Source: Glebionis coronaria (taxonomy: Eukaryota; Streptophyta; Magnoliopsida; Asterales; Asteraceae). From it: a DNA stretch of 64,000 nucleotides. Each line of letters begins with the position of its first letter. The first letter of the stretch is position 1. Under the pieces are notes generated by a model. That model was not told the DNA's origin. It searched no databases and saw only the letters and a list, made by a program, of their open reading frames with translations. The stretch covers positions 30,405,224-30,469,223 of the forward strand of contig CM046876.1 of NCBI GenBank assembly GCA_025667525.1, in the 5' to 3' direction. This document shows, one piece after another, positions 10,155 to 22,800 of the stretch. The translations under genes and the position numbers were made by a program.

Positions 10155-12539
10155 AAACCCTGTCCGGAAAAGACAGACGCGGTCATCCAGCTTCAAAGAC
10201 CAAAGACCAAAAAGGAAGTACAGACGCTAAATGGGAAGCTCGTAGGGTTGAGTAGATTCCTGTCTAAATCTGCGGATAAGTCGCTCCCTTTATTTAAAAC
10301 ACTCAAGAAGTGCATCAAGAAAGGAGACTTTAATTGGACAAAGGAAGCTGAGAAAGCCTTTGAGGAACTGAAAAAACATTTAGCTTCACTACCTATGTTA
10401 GTCACGCCACGTCCTAAAGAAGAACTGGTAATGTATTTGTCTGCCACACACGGAGCGATCATCGCGGTGCTAATGACGGATAGAAAAAATGTGCAAACAC
10501 CAGTATACTTCATAAGCAGAGCATTACATAGCTTGGAACTAAATTATACCCCAATGGAGAAATTGGTACTCGCACTAGTATTTGTAGCAAAAAGGTTGCG
10601 TAGGTACTTCCAAGCACATCCGATAGTGGTGATAACGGATCAGCCCATAAAACAGATAATATCAAAACCGGACGTCGCAGGTAGATTACAGAATTGGAGT
10701 GTTCTATTGGGGGAACACAACATCACCTATATACCGCGCAATGCCGTAAAAGGACAAATTCTGGCAGATTTCATCATAGAAAAACCAGAAGTGGACATTC
10801 AGGAGTTGGGACAGAGGGAAGAAGACCAAGACCCATGGATCTTATTCACTGATGGGTCCTCTTTCACCGATGGATCCGGCGCATGGCTCATACTTACCAA
10901 CCCTGAAGGAATGGAATTCACATACGCACTACGCTTTGAGTTCACAACCACAAATAAAGAGGCAAAATACAAGGCGCTAATAGCAGGACTGCGAATTGCA
11001 GCGCGAATGGGTGTGCGCAATATCGAGGAAAACATAGATTCTCGCATGGTAGCAAACCACATACTTGGCGAATATGAGGCGATAAAAGAATACATGGTAC
11101 AGTACTTGCAAAAAGCCAAGAATTTGATCGAAGGATTCGATAAGTTTCTAATCCGCCAAGTACCTAGGGGGAGAACAAGAAAGCAGACGCACTTAGCAAA
11201 ATAGCGTCCACCAATTTGGCACACCTATCAAAACAGGTCTTGGTAGAGATCCTAAAAGACGAAACTATAAAAGAACATGAGGTCACATCGGTGGTAGAGG
11301 AAGAAGGTCCTACATGGATAACATCGATTGTGGATTATTTGACGAAGGATTTGCTACTACATGACGAAACCGAAGCGCGGCGAATACGAAGACGCTCAAG
11401 GCAGTTCGAAGTCAGAGACGTGACCCTTTATAGACGATCATTCCTTCAGCCATGGTTAAGATGCGTACCGCGGCAGGCGCAGTATGTCATCAGCGAAATA
11501 CATGAGGGATCATGTGGCATGCACGCAGGACCAAGGTCCGTGGTGGCAACAGCGTTGCGCAGTGGTATTACTGGCCAACCATGCATGCGGATGCACGAAT
11601 GCTTATTAACAAATGCAACGACTGCCAAGTACACATGCCGATACCACGACAACCCCAAGAGGAGCTGACCCATTACTTCTCTGTGGCAATTCTTCAAATG
11701 GGGAATAGACATCGCTGGAACTTTTCCCGTAGTTGCGGGAGGAATTAAGTTCCTAATAGTCGCGATGGATTACTTCACAAGGTGGATTGAAGCAAAGGCA
11801 GTCGCAACAATCACAGGGAACCAAGTAAAAAGGTTCGTGTGGGACAATATAGTATGTCGCTTTGGACTACCTGGGGAGATAGTTTCTGATAAAGGAAAAA
11901 AAATCGCGGAAAACCCATTCAAAGACTGGTGCGCGAATAATGACATACAACAGAGGTTCGCATCTGTATCCCATCCGTAAACAAATGGACTCGTGGAAAG
12001 AGCAAATAGGAGTCTGGGAGATGGCATAAAGGCGAGATTAGGGAACACAATAAAAAATGGGTCGATGAGTTATCACATGTCTTGTGGGCACATCTCACAA
12101 TGATAAAAATAGCTACGGGCGATACATTTTTTGCACTAACATACGACACAGAGGCAGTTATCCCAGCCGAGATTGGGTTACAAACACTTCGCACAGCATA
12201 AGTAGACATGGTCACAAATGACGATGAATTGAGATTGAACCTAGACATATTCGACGAGCGAAGAGAGTTGGCAGCTATCCACGAAGACAAGTCAAAGGGA
12301 AAAATGAAGGGTTACTACGATGCTAGGGTACAAACGACTTCCTTTATGCCAGGTGATTTCGTGTATCGTTCAAATGCGGACAGCCCGTTGAGAATACAGG
12401 AAAACTTGGACCTAAGTGGGAGGGACCTTACATGGTGACAGATGCATTGGGAAATGGCGCATATCGACTACTCGACATGGATGGTCGCGACCTACAACGG
12501 CCTTGGAACATATGTCACCTAAAGAAGTGTTATTTTTAG
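10155..12539 (+). pseudogene. Tat-type Gypsy pol fragment (RT end, RNase H, aRNH, integrase)
   Basis: Starts mid-RT in the thumb/connection (KEVQTLNGKLVGLSRFLSK). RNase H follows with RALHSLELNYTPMEK and VITDQPIKQI. The archaeal-type RNase H begins at WILFTDGSS (~10838) with E of NKEAKY and D of DSRMV. Integrase has an HHCC zinc finger (EIHEG, GMHAG, NKCNDC; 11495-11640) and core residues D (GIDIAG, ~11705), D (SDKGKK, ~11887) and E (VERANRS, ~11995). The C-terminal tail ends LKKCYF-stop at 12539. Lesions: frameshift near 11168, frameshift near 11540, another near 11680-11740, an in-frame TAA at 11978-11980 just before TNGLVER, and more frame changes beyond 12000. Not functional. Confidence 0.9.
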
Positions 12540-13127
12540 CGACGAACTTCTGGAACCAATGTATTATTTTTTTCTTTTATTTCATGTATTAAGAAATCTT
12601 GCAAGTATTAATAAAACTGTCGTGGTTCCTAGCTAGTCCCGCGACGCATTATCAAAACATTTATTTTTTGTTATACTTACATTTTTTCTATGTCAAATAT
12701 TGCCTACCGGCGCACGCGTGCACAACGTTTCCAGGAGAAATAAGAGGAATGAGCCTACCCTACCAATTAGACTCGTCGAGTAAGTGGGATGCAACCTCAT
12801 CGACCATGGATCATGTATCCTTGTTAGGCCCCTTGCTATGCATGACGTCGTAGCAAGTTATGTAGCCAGTAGACTTTGAGACTGTTAAGACACAAACGTG
12901 CACACCTAACAACTAGTCAGCCTCACCTGGCCTCCCTTATGGTAATAGCGGTATACCGCAAGTAATGAGCTTGCCTCACCCATAAGGACCATTCATGAGT
13001 TTACATTCACTCATTATATGAATTTGCGTTATAAACATTAAGCATACTTGTCATAACAAAAAAGAAAAGTGTTTATTATAAATAAAAGCGCACATTTGCG
13101 CTTAATAGTCAACAACAAATTTACAAG
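12540..13127 (+). other. Non-coding stretch between Tat pol and the antisense ORF
   Basis: No coding signal. I see short CG-rich patches around 12715 and 12835, and nothing else identifiable. Confidence 0.5.
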
Positions 13128-15722
13128 TCAGCCAAGCGGTTGGAGAGCAAATGGGTTTCGGACGAGGACCTCTTCATTTTCAGCAAGGGGGCAGTAAGCT
13201 GTGGTGTGGTGTTCCCTCATTCCCTTCTCCATCAGGTCTAGCACGCGTGAGTCCCTCTCTAGCAGCGGTAAAGGCAGCACAGGGATGGCGGAGGCAAGGT
13301 GGGTCGCACCAACAGAAGGTGAAGCCTCTAGGTTAAGCATGACTTTGTTTGCAGTAGCGCAGCTTTCATGTGCCGCAAGCACCTTAGACAACGTCACTTC
13401 CTTTTCAACCCTGAATGGATCGAGTGCGTCCCTGGGATGCGCAGATATGGGTATTGTCAGCTGCTCCACAGAAGGATTTAGGTGGAAATCTGGTTGTGCT
13501 TCTGCTCCCTCTGCCTTGTGGCGCGCTAAGGTAAGGCCCTCCATCACGATCTCGAGGGGCAGCTCATGGTCCTTATCATCAAGACCAAAGGATGGCAGCG
13601 GACAGGCACTCATATCTTTTAGGGCCGCTGTAAGCTTGGACTCGGTCTCCGGATCATAAAAGGGCACCTCTACTAAACCTTTCTTCAGAAGATCCGCCTT
13701 GTGCCCTTTCATCAAACCCTTTGAAGTACCCTCGTTCACCGCGGCTATAACGGACTTGGAGAAGGAGACTCGTAAAGTAGGGTCTTCCAAAGCACCCATC
13801 GCGGCTAGGTGCAAACCGTGGCGTACCAGCCATCGCTTCTCGACTATCTCTTTCATCAAACGAGGATATAGGTCTTCATCTAGCTCAATGCTCAGCCTCT
13901 TTAGCTGGCTGCTAAGGTCACCCACATCCTCTTTTATCCTGGTGCCCAGCGCATCAACATCCGCTACCAATTTGTTCTTTCCCTCCTCAAAGGCCCCCAT
14001 GGAAATCTGATTGGAGGCCTTTAGCTGGTTGAGTTGGGCGCACTCTTTTTCTAGATCGGAGGTCAGTTTTTCCTTCTCTTATGTTAAAGAGTGGATGATC
14101 GAAGCGTCTTTTCGCCCTCTTTCGGCCTCTTGGGTGATCCTTCCTTGCATTTTCCCAAGGGCTAGGGACTTTTCCTCAGCAATCTGCCTGAGTTTCTCCT
14201 CAGTAGTGCGGACTTGGGCAGATAGCTCTAGGTGCCTCTTCTTGAGATGTGACATCAGTGTCACATGCTGCGCTGAGAAGTAGCTAACTTCGTCTGCCAG
14301 AACGGCGTCGCTCATCCCCTCTAGAATTTCATCTCGACCAGGGGGCACGAGGTTGTCCAAAAAGCTTGAGCAGTCAAAAGCGCTGGTTAACTCAGAAGAT
14401 GCGGGAAATTCCCAGTCAGGAGCAAAGATAGGGTCTTGAGGAAACCCTCTTCCGCCTGCTGATGATGTCTCCTTTTGGGGGGACGGCGTGGTATCCGCCT
14501 TCACAGAAAACTTCTCCTGGTCATCACTGTTACATGAGAGAAGTAGTTAGAAAGGTATACGAAGGGATGTGGATAATAGCCATGAGATAAGGACAAGTGT
14601 TTCCCTAAAGTTGATGGTGAAGGTGAAGTATGTGGAGGAGTCCTCGCAAGATTCTCCTCAAATTCTTCCTCGGTCGCACGCGCCTCTGTCCATGAGGGCC
14701 CAGCCCCCGTGCGAGAGATTTTGCACGGCGATAGGGGGCTCCTTTGCCTCTTACCCAATGCAGAGTTCTCCTTCTCTTTAACTTCCTCCGCAGCCTTCTC
14801 AGCGTCCTCGGTAAGATTATCCGACGACAGCGAAGAGCTGAGGAAGGGTGGTGGCTGCTGTTGTAATGGTGGTTGTTGTTGTGATTGGTGTGTTGGAGGT
14901 GGTGATGGCTGGTCTGCGCCAGTATCCTCATGCTCTTGTGCGACAGAAGCCTCCCCCACTTCCAAATCCATGGTGTTCTTCTGCGCACGTTCCTGGATCG
15001 ACTCCTCATTTTCCATCTCAGGACGAGAGTACACTACCAGGTCTTCGGGAAAGGCACAATGAACGAGGTTGAGAATATCCATCACTGCGAAACAAACAAA
15101 CAGACGAACAGGAGAAAATATTTTAGTTTTTTTGGCACAACATGGTACTTACATAATTATACGAAGAACGCGGGAAGAACCACTAACCCTGGCCACTTTG
15201 GGTGCGGAAGAAAGGTATTTGATGTGTGTTGTAGATGACTGCGCGACTCAAGCCAAGGATTACCAACAACGTCTCAGGGTAAGTTTGTATGGGGATGCGG
15301 TTGTTGTTTAAGGTCTCTGCATCCTCAGAGTTGTAGGTGTTAGGGTCGGGCATTGGATCCTTCCTCGTCGTTCTAGGGGTCAAAAAGGGGAAGTGAAAAG
15401 GAAAGGCAACTTCGTCAATCCAAAAGAACCTATCGTTCCAGTCCCTTAGGGAGTCTATTTTCCCATCATAGCATTGCATCCCGCTCATTCGCTTAGCGAA
15501 GGAGACCCAACCATCAGCTAGTTGTCGTTGGTAGAAGACTCGGAATAAGTTTACGGTGGGCTCAATATCTAGGGTACGACAATTGATTTCGAAATTTGAA
15601 ATTTTGACCGCCCCTATACAATGCAATTGGGAGACATGGGTCTCGTAATGCATCAGTACACTAACAAGAAAAAGCGACATGGGTATGCGCTGGTTTGCGT
15701 AGTCAAAAAACCGTGTGTACAC
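13128..15722 (-). pseudogene. Antisense ORF of the Tat element ('putative gypsy-type transposase' family)
   Basis: Runs opposite to pol, between pol and the 3' LTR. Pieces on the minus strand: 15722-15183, 15085-14501, 14504-14079, 14000-13128. The first piece (YTRFFDYANQRIP, FRVFYQRQLADGWVSF, SLRDWNDRFFWIDE) matches my memory of the plant domain named 'Transposase (putative) gypsy type' (PF04195), a family without demonstrated transposase activity. The second has MDILNL and low-complexity Q/P/S; the third and fourth are charged and coiled-coil-like. Between pieces 1 and 2 a GTAAGTACC donor (from 15152) and a GTTTCGCAG acceptor (to 15085) would define a 68-nt intron, but a TAG precedes the donor in frame. 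A TGA directly upstream of residue 1 of piece 1 suggests a lost N-terminal part. Broken; function unknown. Confidence 0.7.
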
Positions 15723-16295
15723 TCATATCATTCCTACTTGAGCCTGGCTTATATTATGTCGGGGGTTAGGTATTTATGGGTGTAGATAATTTGGTATAAA
15801 GTAATCCGTCGGGAATTGATCTAGCTCTCCTATGGTCAAGATTGATGTGACATCGGATAACTGTCTCACCATGGTGGCGTGTATAAAATATGGTGGTCGC
15901 AGGAATTACCTTAGCAGAGATCTGGTAACGATGGAGTGTTTTGACGACGATAATGGGAGTTTGAGAGGTTGAAGGTGAATAAACAGTCCCAATGGGGGGT
16001 GTATGGGTATATATAGACCTTTTGAATTACTGTTTACGGCCTGGATATGTGCCACGTGTTACCCACTTGCTTAATCCAACGGTGGAATGTGAAGAGGTAA
16101 CCATGACTTGGCAGACGCTTTTCCTATATTTCAAGGGAGTTAGGTAAAAGGGCGGATGAATGTCTTCTTTGGCGGGAGTGTTTGAATTAAATCTTCCTTG
16201 TGTGTGGTATGTGCGTGCTTTGGTTTTTCTGGCACTTGGGCGATTATAGTCTAGTAACCGTAGATAACACCTACGACCACTAGACTAGGGGGACA
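15723..16295 (-). other. Upstream of the antisense ORF; remnant 5' coding and possible promoter
   Basis: On the minus strand the first ~50 bp upstream of 15722 resemble the missing N-terminal part of the antisense ORF but carry stops. Farther up no frame is open. At the right end, on the plus strand, TAGACTAGGGGGACA (16281-16295) is a plausible polypurine tract of the Tat element. Confidence 0.45.
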
Positions 16296-16877
16296 TGATG
16301 ACGTATAGTCCCTAGTCGGGCTGGATAGTCCGACTCACGGGTACTACCCGCATCCATTAGGAATGGATTGATACTTATGCGATGCCCGCACAGTCAAGGA
16401 GGTCTGGTAAGCCGTTGTGGCACAAGCGGTTAATTACTTAACCAAGTTCCTCGTCGCAGTGCGACAGGATCAGACAGAATATAACCTATATTATAGTTAT
16501 ATTCGCCTAGGGAAGAAGTATATACACTTACCTTGGTTAGGCGATAAAGATCAAGCTATTTGGAGTCATTATCTCTTCCTTAGGCTGCAAGAACAGGGAG
16601 CCCAGCCTGGACTCTCTTGGGTATAAAAGGAACCCCCATGGTTCCACAAAGGTACGATACACACAATACCCTAAACACTATACACTCAAATCGATTACTT
16701 AATCTGACGCCGAAGTCTAATCGTGGGTCACAAACTCACGGTAAGCCTAACGGTATCTGTTTAGTGCGCAGGGAACTCAAAGCAAGTTTCACTTGGTGCA
16801 AGAGCCGGAGTCCACAAGACCCCGAATTAAGCCTAATTCGGGTCAAGCTCGGTCCATCCAACTTTTGTATCAACACA
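16296..16877 (+). repeat. 3' LTR of the Tat Gypsy element
   Basis: Start inferred as TGATGACGTATAGTCC right after the purine tract; end inferred near ...TATCAACACA at 16875-16877. TATA box TATAAAAGG at 16622-16630. The partner LTR is outside the window, so both borders are inferred. Confidence 0.65.
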
Positions 16878-17107
16878 TAACATAAATTCACATCAAAATA
16901 ACCTAAAAAGAGATAAGTTGAATTATAAACTTATTCACATCAAATAAGCTAAAAAGATAAATAAAAATAGATCGGGATATATTTGTCACCTTAATGATGT
17001 GAAGAATGATATGGTCGATTGGCTATCAATTGATAATCGATTGATGATTTGTAATACGATGGATTGATCGTGACTATGATGTGATTGATGATTGATGAGC
17101 GTAACTA

Positions 17108-17150
<43 letters not shown>

Positions 17151-17164
17151 GTGTGTATGTGTGT
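17108..17164 (+). repeat. (GT)n microsatellite
   Basis: Nearly pure GT run with a few interruptions (TGCG, TATG). Confidence 0.95.
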
Positions 17165-17489
17165 TAGGTGAGAGAGGGAGAGACATATGGATCTACAATG
17201 TGTATGTGTATATCTAAATATGGGCTTGTGTTAGGTGGGGATGTTAAAAGATGGAAATGCCCTTTCGATTTTTTTATTTTTTTATTAATAAATGTGAGAC
17301 TAATTTATGTCTTTTGATCTTTTTGGCTAAATAGTTGGGATGTGTCTCCGTATATGATATAGGATATCCAATACAATCCTCCATTTAAATTTAATGTTTA
17401 TAACTTTATTTTGAATTGTCTAAAAGTTATGAGACATGTTTTTATTTCAATGAATAAAAACTTGTTTTGTATTTTTTTTAATGGCAGTT

Positions 17490-17551
17490 TGGTGCAGCGG
17501 AGTATCTTGCGTGCCACCGAGGCACCAAGTCTCTCGACCCGGGTTCGAATC
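17490..17551 (+). mobile_element. Possible tRNA-derived SINE head, plus strand
   Basis: TGGTGCAGCGG (17490-17500) fits the RNA polymerase III A box and GGTTCGAATC (17542-17551) fits the B box, with about 41 bp between. No full tRNA cloverleaf is evident, so a SINE is more likely than a tRNA gene. The 3' end is not defined. Confidence 0.45.
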
Positions 17552-17680
17552 ATCTCACGAAGAGAATATCAACCCCCATGCTATCCATCCAGTTTCCTAT
17601 TAAGAGGCTTCAAGGCATTGCGATAGGATTCAAACTTGACTGCCAATTCTGGGAAAATCCCCCACATGGGGAATGACATG

Positions 17681-17743
17681 AGTCGAACCCCTGACCTCTC
17701 CCACATGAAGATTATAACCAAATATGTCCATCCAACTCAGCTA
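17681..17743 (-). mobile_element. Possible tRNA-derived SINE head, minus strand
   Basis: On the minus strand TTAGCTGAGTTGG (17743-17731) is an A box and GGGTTCGACT (17690-17681) a B box. It points toward the plus-strand head at 17490. Confidence 0.5.
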
Positions 17744-18308
17744 ACTATAGTAACATTTAAAAAAAATTTGTTCGCCAAAAAACTTTAGTATTGTATCTTT
17801 TGCTTTTTCTGTAAAATAATTGTTTTTTCTAACTTTGCACTTGATGATATATCAAAAACGGATAATAAGCACCATTTCAATAATTTTACAAAAATAAACA
17901 AATTATTTTATTTTGATTCAAACTTTATAATCGTCTTTTACGAGTAAGATTTGATAGTAATATTAAAATCTAAAACATTTTAATAAAACAATAGATCATG
18001 TGAGTAGCTAAAACTACGTACGATAGCCAAACAAAAACGAATAAAAAGTAAGGGACATATAAAGTGGCTACCACCACATACTAGATTCTCACTTCATTTT
18101 TCATCTCATTGGTCAATCTTTTTCCTAGTTGCATCTCTCCCTTTTTATAGCTTTAGTTTTATTCCAAGTTAGTTGCTACAAAATTAAAGCAGCCAATTAT
18201 ACTAGAGATTTAAACTTCAAACTGTATATTCTTGTGATAGTAAGAGTTAAGTACAACTTTCTACGATATTTTTTTAAAAGTAAAAAAGAAAAGAAAAAGT
18301 GGTATTAA

Positions 18309-19085
18309 TGATGGTTTATGATTATCATAACAATTATAAAAACCCTAACATAGATCAAAGAGCATACAGCGGAAGCAGATTAACAAGATCTTTATATAAC
18401 ACAATTATAATTAATCAAGACTAGGGTTACATACCTTTATCCTAGCAGAACGATCACCGGTAAAGATAAATCAAGAACACCACCAGGATGTAATCTAAAA
18501 TAAGATCACACCACGATCTTGTACACACGTGATACAATGAGCTAATCGTGAGTCTAGCACGAATAGAACCGAGCCTTCCAAGCCTATGGAAGATCTACCC
18601 AACAACCCTAGAGAGGGGCTAGGACTAGATCTAAAATAGCTTTTAGAAAATCAAAGATGAACCCTAATGGGTGTATATTGGCCGGCGGTATAGAGCTAGA
18701 AAGAAGAATAATGGAGTGAAAAAAATATGAGGCCTTAAGGTTTGTTTATATACACCTTGGAAACTTATCTTCCAAGGTTTAAACAAGATAAAGCCTAAAC
18801 TTTTCATCCCTATCCTTCTTCCTCTAATATGGCCGGATATATACATGTGCTCAAAAGGGGTTTCCGGAACTTTCCGACACCTTCTTTTAGCTTCTTTAAT
18901 ATTCTATAACGATCGTTTAATACTTAACTTTTAATTACTTAACGATCGTTAGCTACAGTTTGATTTAATAAATATAATAAATATATTTAATAAATAAATT
19001 AACTCTTCACGTAATGTGTGCAATCCCGTGATCTCGAGTTCGATCCTATCACACGACTATCGATTTTAAAGTCCATAAACTTTCA
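18309..19085 (-). repeat. 3' LTR of the minus-strand Copia (777 bp)
   Basis: Reads TGAAAGTTTATGG...AAACCATCA on the minus strand. The adjacent minus-strand sequence AAGTGGGAGC (19095-19086) is the polypurine tract. A TATA-like TATATAAAC lies at about 18752-18744 on the minus strand. I count about nine differences from the other LTR. Confidence 0.95.
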
Positions 19086-19884
19086 GCTCCCACTTGGACA
19101 AAATTCGAATGTCGTGACCACACTGATTAGCGTCTAGTTACACTAACAATGTCACTAGTACAACTCGAGTAAGGCTTCCTGGACAAAACCTTTTAACGAT
19201 ATATAATCATTATTATTATCCTCTCATTTCAAATACATTGTTAATAAGGATATGGATCTTAGTCATTCCTTCATTAACTATTCTGTTTCTCGTTTACGGA
19301 TATAGCAAGATTACCAAAACACATTTGGGTGTGGCCACACAAACATCTTACTACTCCCCTGAGGGGCCCAGTTGTATTTATACTTCAAATAATAATTTGA
19401 AGGAAACGAATCCCATTTCGACTACAAGCAAAACACATGAACTTTGCAACACCTCTGAAAATAACCCTTATGACTACCAGTTACGTTTAGCGTTAGGTTA
19501 CCTTACAGAAATGCACTATATTCAATGCAGTTTTCTGGCATCTCAGGTCTAAGGATAACTATTTATGATTTACTTAATGACAAAGATCCATAAAGTAAAA
19601 TCACATAGTTGGGATAAGTCCAATATTTGATTCATCAAATATCATCCAAAATTGACCAATATACATTCAAGTATACTCTGTCACTATTTTGAATTGTCTT
19701 AATTTAATAATACTCCCATATTATTAATCGACAACGGACATTTAGAAACATCATAATGCTCACGGATTAAAACATGTAAAATAGGATACAAAATCAAATA
19801 ACAGAAAAATAAACGAAATCCAATCTTTATTTCATCAATTCAATTAATGTCTTACATCCTTTATCCAAATACTAATCAACAGAT
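19086..19884 (-). other. 3' untranslated region of the minus-strand Copia
   Basis: Between the RNase H stop and the 3' LTR. No coding signal; AT-rich, with the polypurine tract at its left end. Confidence 0.7.
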
Positions 19885-22800
19885 TTATTGCATGAATTCG
19901 CTAGCTAGTTGCAGCCCAATTGCCTTGGCATGCTTAACTACCTTTGGCCTAGACAAAGCCTTAGTAAAAGGATCAGCTACATTATCATCTGTGTGAACTT
20001 TTATTAATTTTATTTCTCGAGCTTCCACTTGTTCTCGAACGTAGTGATATCTACGTTTAAAGTGTCTGGCGCCCTTCATGACTCCAGGGTCATTGGCGAA
20101 TATTATTGCCGCAGAGTTGTCGCAATATATATCAATAGGTTCTTTAATTGAAGGCATCACTCCAAGATCTCCAATAAACTTCCTAATCCAAACAGCTTCC
20201 ATTGCAGCTTCTGAAGCGGCCATGTACTCAGATTGAGTCGCATGCATAGCAATGGTTTTCTTCTTACTGCTCTTCCAGTCAACTGCTCCTCCATTGATGA
20301 CAAACACGTAACCCGACTAAGACTTCGTATCGTCTTTATCACATTGCCAGGACGCATCACAGAATCCTGTTACATTCAATTCTGTGTCTGGTTTACCCCC
20401 GAATACCAAAAACATATCTTTCGTACTTCTCAAATACTTTAGAATATGCTTAACAGCAGTCCAGTGGGACTTTCCTGGATTCTGTTGGTATCTACTGACC
20501 AAGTTCTGAGAAAATGCCACATCAGGCCTTGTGCATCTTACAGCATACATAATAGATCCTACAGCCGAAGCATAAGGCACCTTCTTCATGTAAGCCACCT
20601 CCTCAGGTGATGATGCATCTTTCTCATGACTTAACTCATGCTTAACCTCCATTGGTAAGAAACCTTTCTTAGAGTTATGCATGTTATATTTCTTCAATAT
20701 CTTATCAATATAAGCATCTTGGCTAAGACCAATTAACCGTCTACTCCTATCTCGATAGATCTTAATTCCCAGAATATATGCAGCATCTCCCAAATCTTTC
20801 ATAGAAAAACATTTACCAAGATAATACTAACTTCCTTAAGTCTTGGAATGTTACTTCCCATGATCAATATGTCATCGACATATAGAATTAGGAACACTAC
20901 ATTACTCCCACTAGCTTTACGGTATACACATGGCTCATCACGATTTTGAATAAATCCAAACTTTTTGATTTCTTCATCAAATCGCTTATTCCATTGACGT
21001 GATGCTTGCTTCAAACCATAAATAGACCTTTGAAGTTTGCACACGCGTTTTGGATATTTAGGATCAACATACCCTTCCGGTTGTTGCATATAGATGTCTT
21101 CATCTAAGCGACCGTTCAAGAAGGCAGTTTTAACATCCATTTGCTATATCTCATAGTCATAGTATGCTGCTATAGCTATGAGAATCCTAATAGCTCGTAA
21201 GTCTGCTACAGGAGAGAATGTCTCCTCGTAGTCTATGCCAAAAGTTTGAGTAAAACCTTTAGCCACTAAACCTGCTTTGTAGGATTGTACATCACCATCC
21301 ATGTCAGTTTTCTTCTTATAGATCCACCTATTTTTTACTACTTTAGCATTTTTAGGCGCGTCCACAAGAATCCAAACATCATTGATTTCCATGGATTTCA
21401 TTTCCTCATTCATCGCAACCATCCATTTTGACTTTTCTGGATCAGACATTGCGGATCGATAGTTAGCAGGTTCACCAAGATCCCCTACTTCCTCCTCATC
21501 ATCCTCTATGTATAGACATAGTTTTTCCGACGCACGTATAGCCCTTTGAGACCTACGTGGAGGAATTAATTCCGGTGGAACACTCAGACTTTCTGGTTCT
21601 ACAGGAATTTCATCGCTAGTATTTTCAGAAGGCAATGTATCTTCTTGAATTTCTTCAAGATCATAATTTCTCCCACTGAATTCTTGATCTACAAGATCAT
21701 TTTCAAGGAAGTCTCCATACCGAGCCACAACTATTTTGTTCTCAGCCGGATAATAAAAGTAGTAACCCATAGTTTCCTTAGGGTAACCTACAAAGATACA
21801 TTTAACTGAGCGTTGTTGGAGTTTATCTCCAGAGTCACGTTTCACATACGCCTCACAACCCCAGACTTTCAAATAAGACAAATATGGCTTCTTGCGATGC
21901 CATAGTTCATATGGTGTCTTATCAACCTTCTTTGTGGGAACCATATTCAGAATACGAACAGCAGTTTCAAGAGCATAATCCCAAAAGATAATGGTAAAGT
22001 TGTAAGATTAAACATAGATCGTACCATATCCAATAATGTACGATTTCTCCTTTCAGATACACCATTTTGTTGTGGAGTATATGGAGAAGTAAGTTTCTGA
22101 ACAATTCCATTCTTACTTAAAAAATCTTTAAACTCTTGACTTAAATATTCACCACCACGATCAGAACGAAGAGCTTTAATCTTCTTTCCTAGTTGTAACT
22201 CTACTTCGGCTTTAAACGTTTTGAATGTTTTAAATACCTCATGTTTATGTTTAAGTAAATAAACATAACCATAACGGCTATAATCATCCGTAAACGTCAG
22301 GAAGTAGCTAGCACCTTTCCTTGACACATGTCTAAGTGGTCCACACACATCCGTGTGTATTAAACCAAGTAGCTCAGTAGCCCTTTCAATATTGCTATTA
22401 AAAGGTTTCTTGGTCATCTTTCCAGAGATACAAGATTCACATTTATCAAATGATTCATCATTGATACTTTCCAAAAGCCCATCACGTTGAAGCTTTTGTA
22501 TGCGAGTCTTCCCAATGTGGGCAAGTCTACAATGCCAAAGATAAGAAGAGTTCTTGTCTAACTTACTCTTCTTATTCATGCTAAAAACAGAATTATTTTT
22601 CCTCTTGGGATTTTTATCATGCATGTTAATTTCAAAAACACCATTCACAGAAATTGCATCAAAATAGAATAAACCATCTTTGAAAACAGAAATTCTATTA
22701 TTATCAATCGTGTGAGTAAATCCAAGATCTAACATACTAGAAAAGGAAATAACACCCCTAACAATTGTAGGTGCCTAATGACAATTATTTAAAGACAGTA

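Larger units (their letters stand above)
10155..16877 (+). mobile_element. Ty3/Gypsy retrotransposon, Tat lineage, right-hand part
   Basis: The 3' half of a Gypsy element interrupted by SIRE copy 1. Order: end of RT, RNase H, a second RNase H of archaeal type, integrase, pol stop at 12539, then an antisense ORF region, then 3' LTR. The second RNase H and the additional ORF between pol and 3' LTR are features of the Tat (Ogre/Retand-like) lineage. gag, protease and the catalytic RT half must lie upstream of the window, beyond the 5' LTR of SIRE copy 1. It is old: several frameshifts and stops. Confidence 0.88.
16878..18303 (+). other. Intergenic, AT-rich
   Basis: No coding region seen. Contains a GT microsatellite and two convergent SINE-like heads (separate entries). 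Before the Copia insertion at 18309 this DNA was contiguous with 26105, so it is the distal upstream flank of the FT-like gene. Confidence 0.7.

Noticed and set aside
13151..15311. Plus-strand frames opposite the Tat antisense ORF
   Set aside because: The minus-strand frames match a known protein family; the plus-strand ones show no recognisable motif.
17490..17560. A tRNA gene
   Set aside because: A and B boxes are present but I cannot fold acceptor, anticodon and D stems around them; a SINE head fits better.
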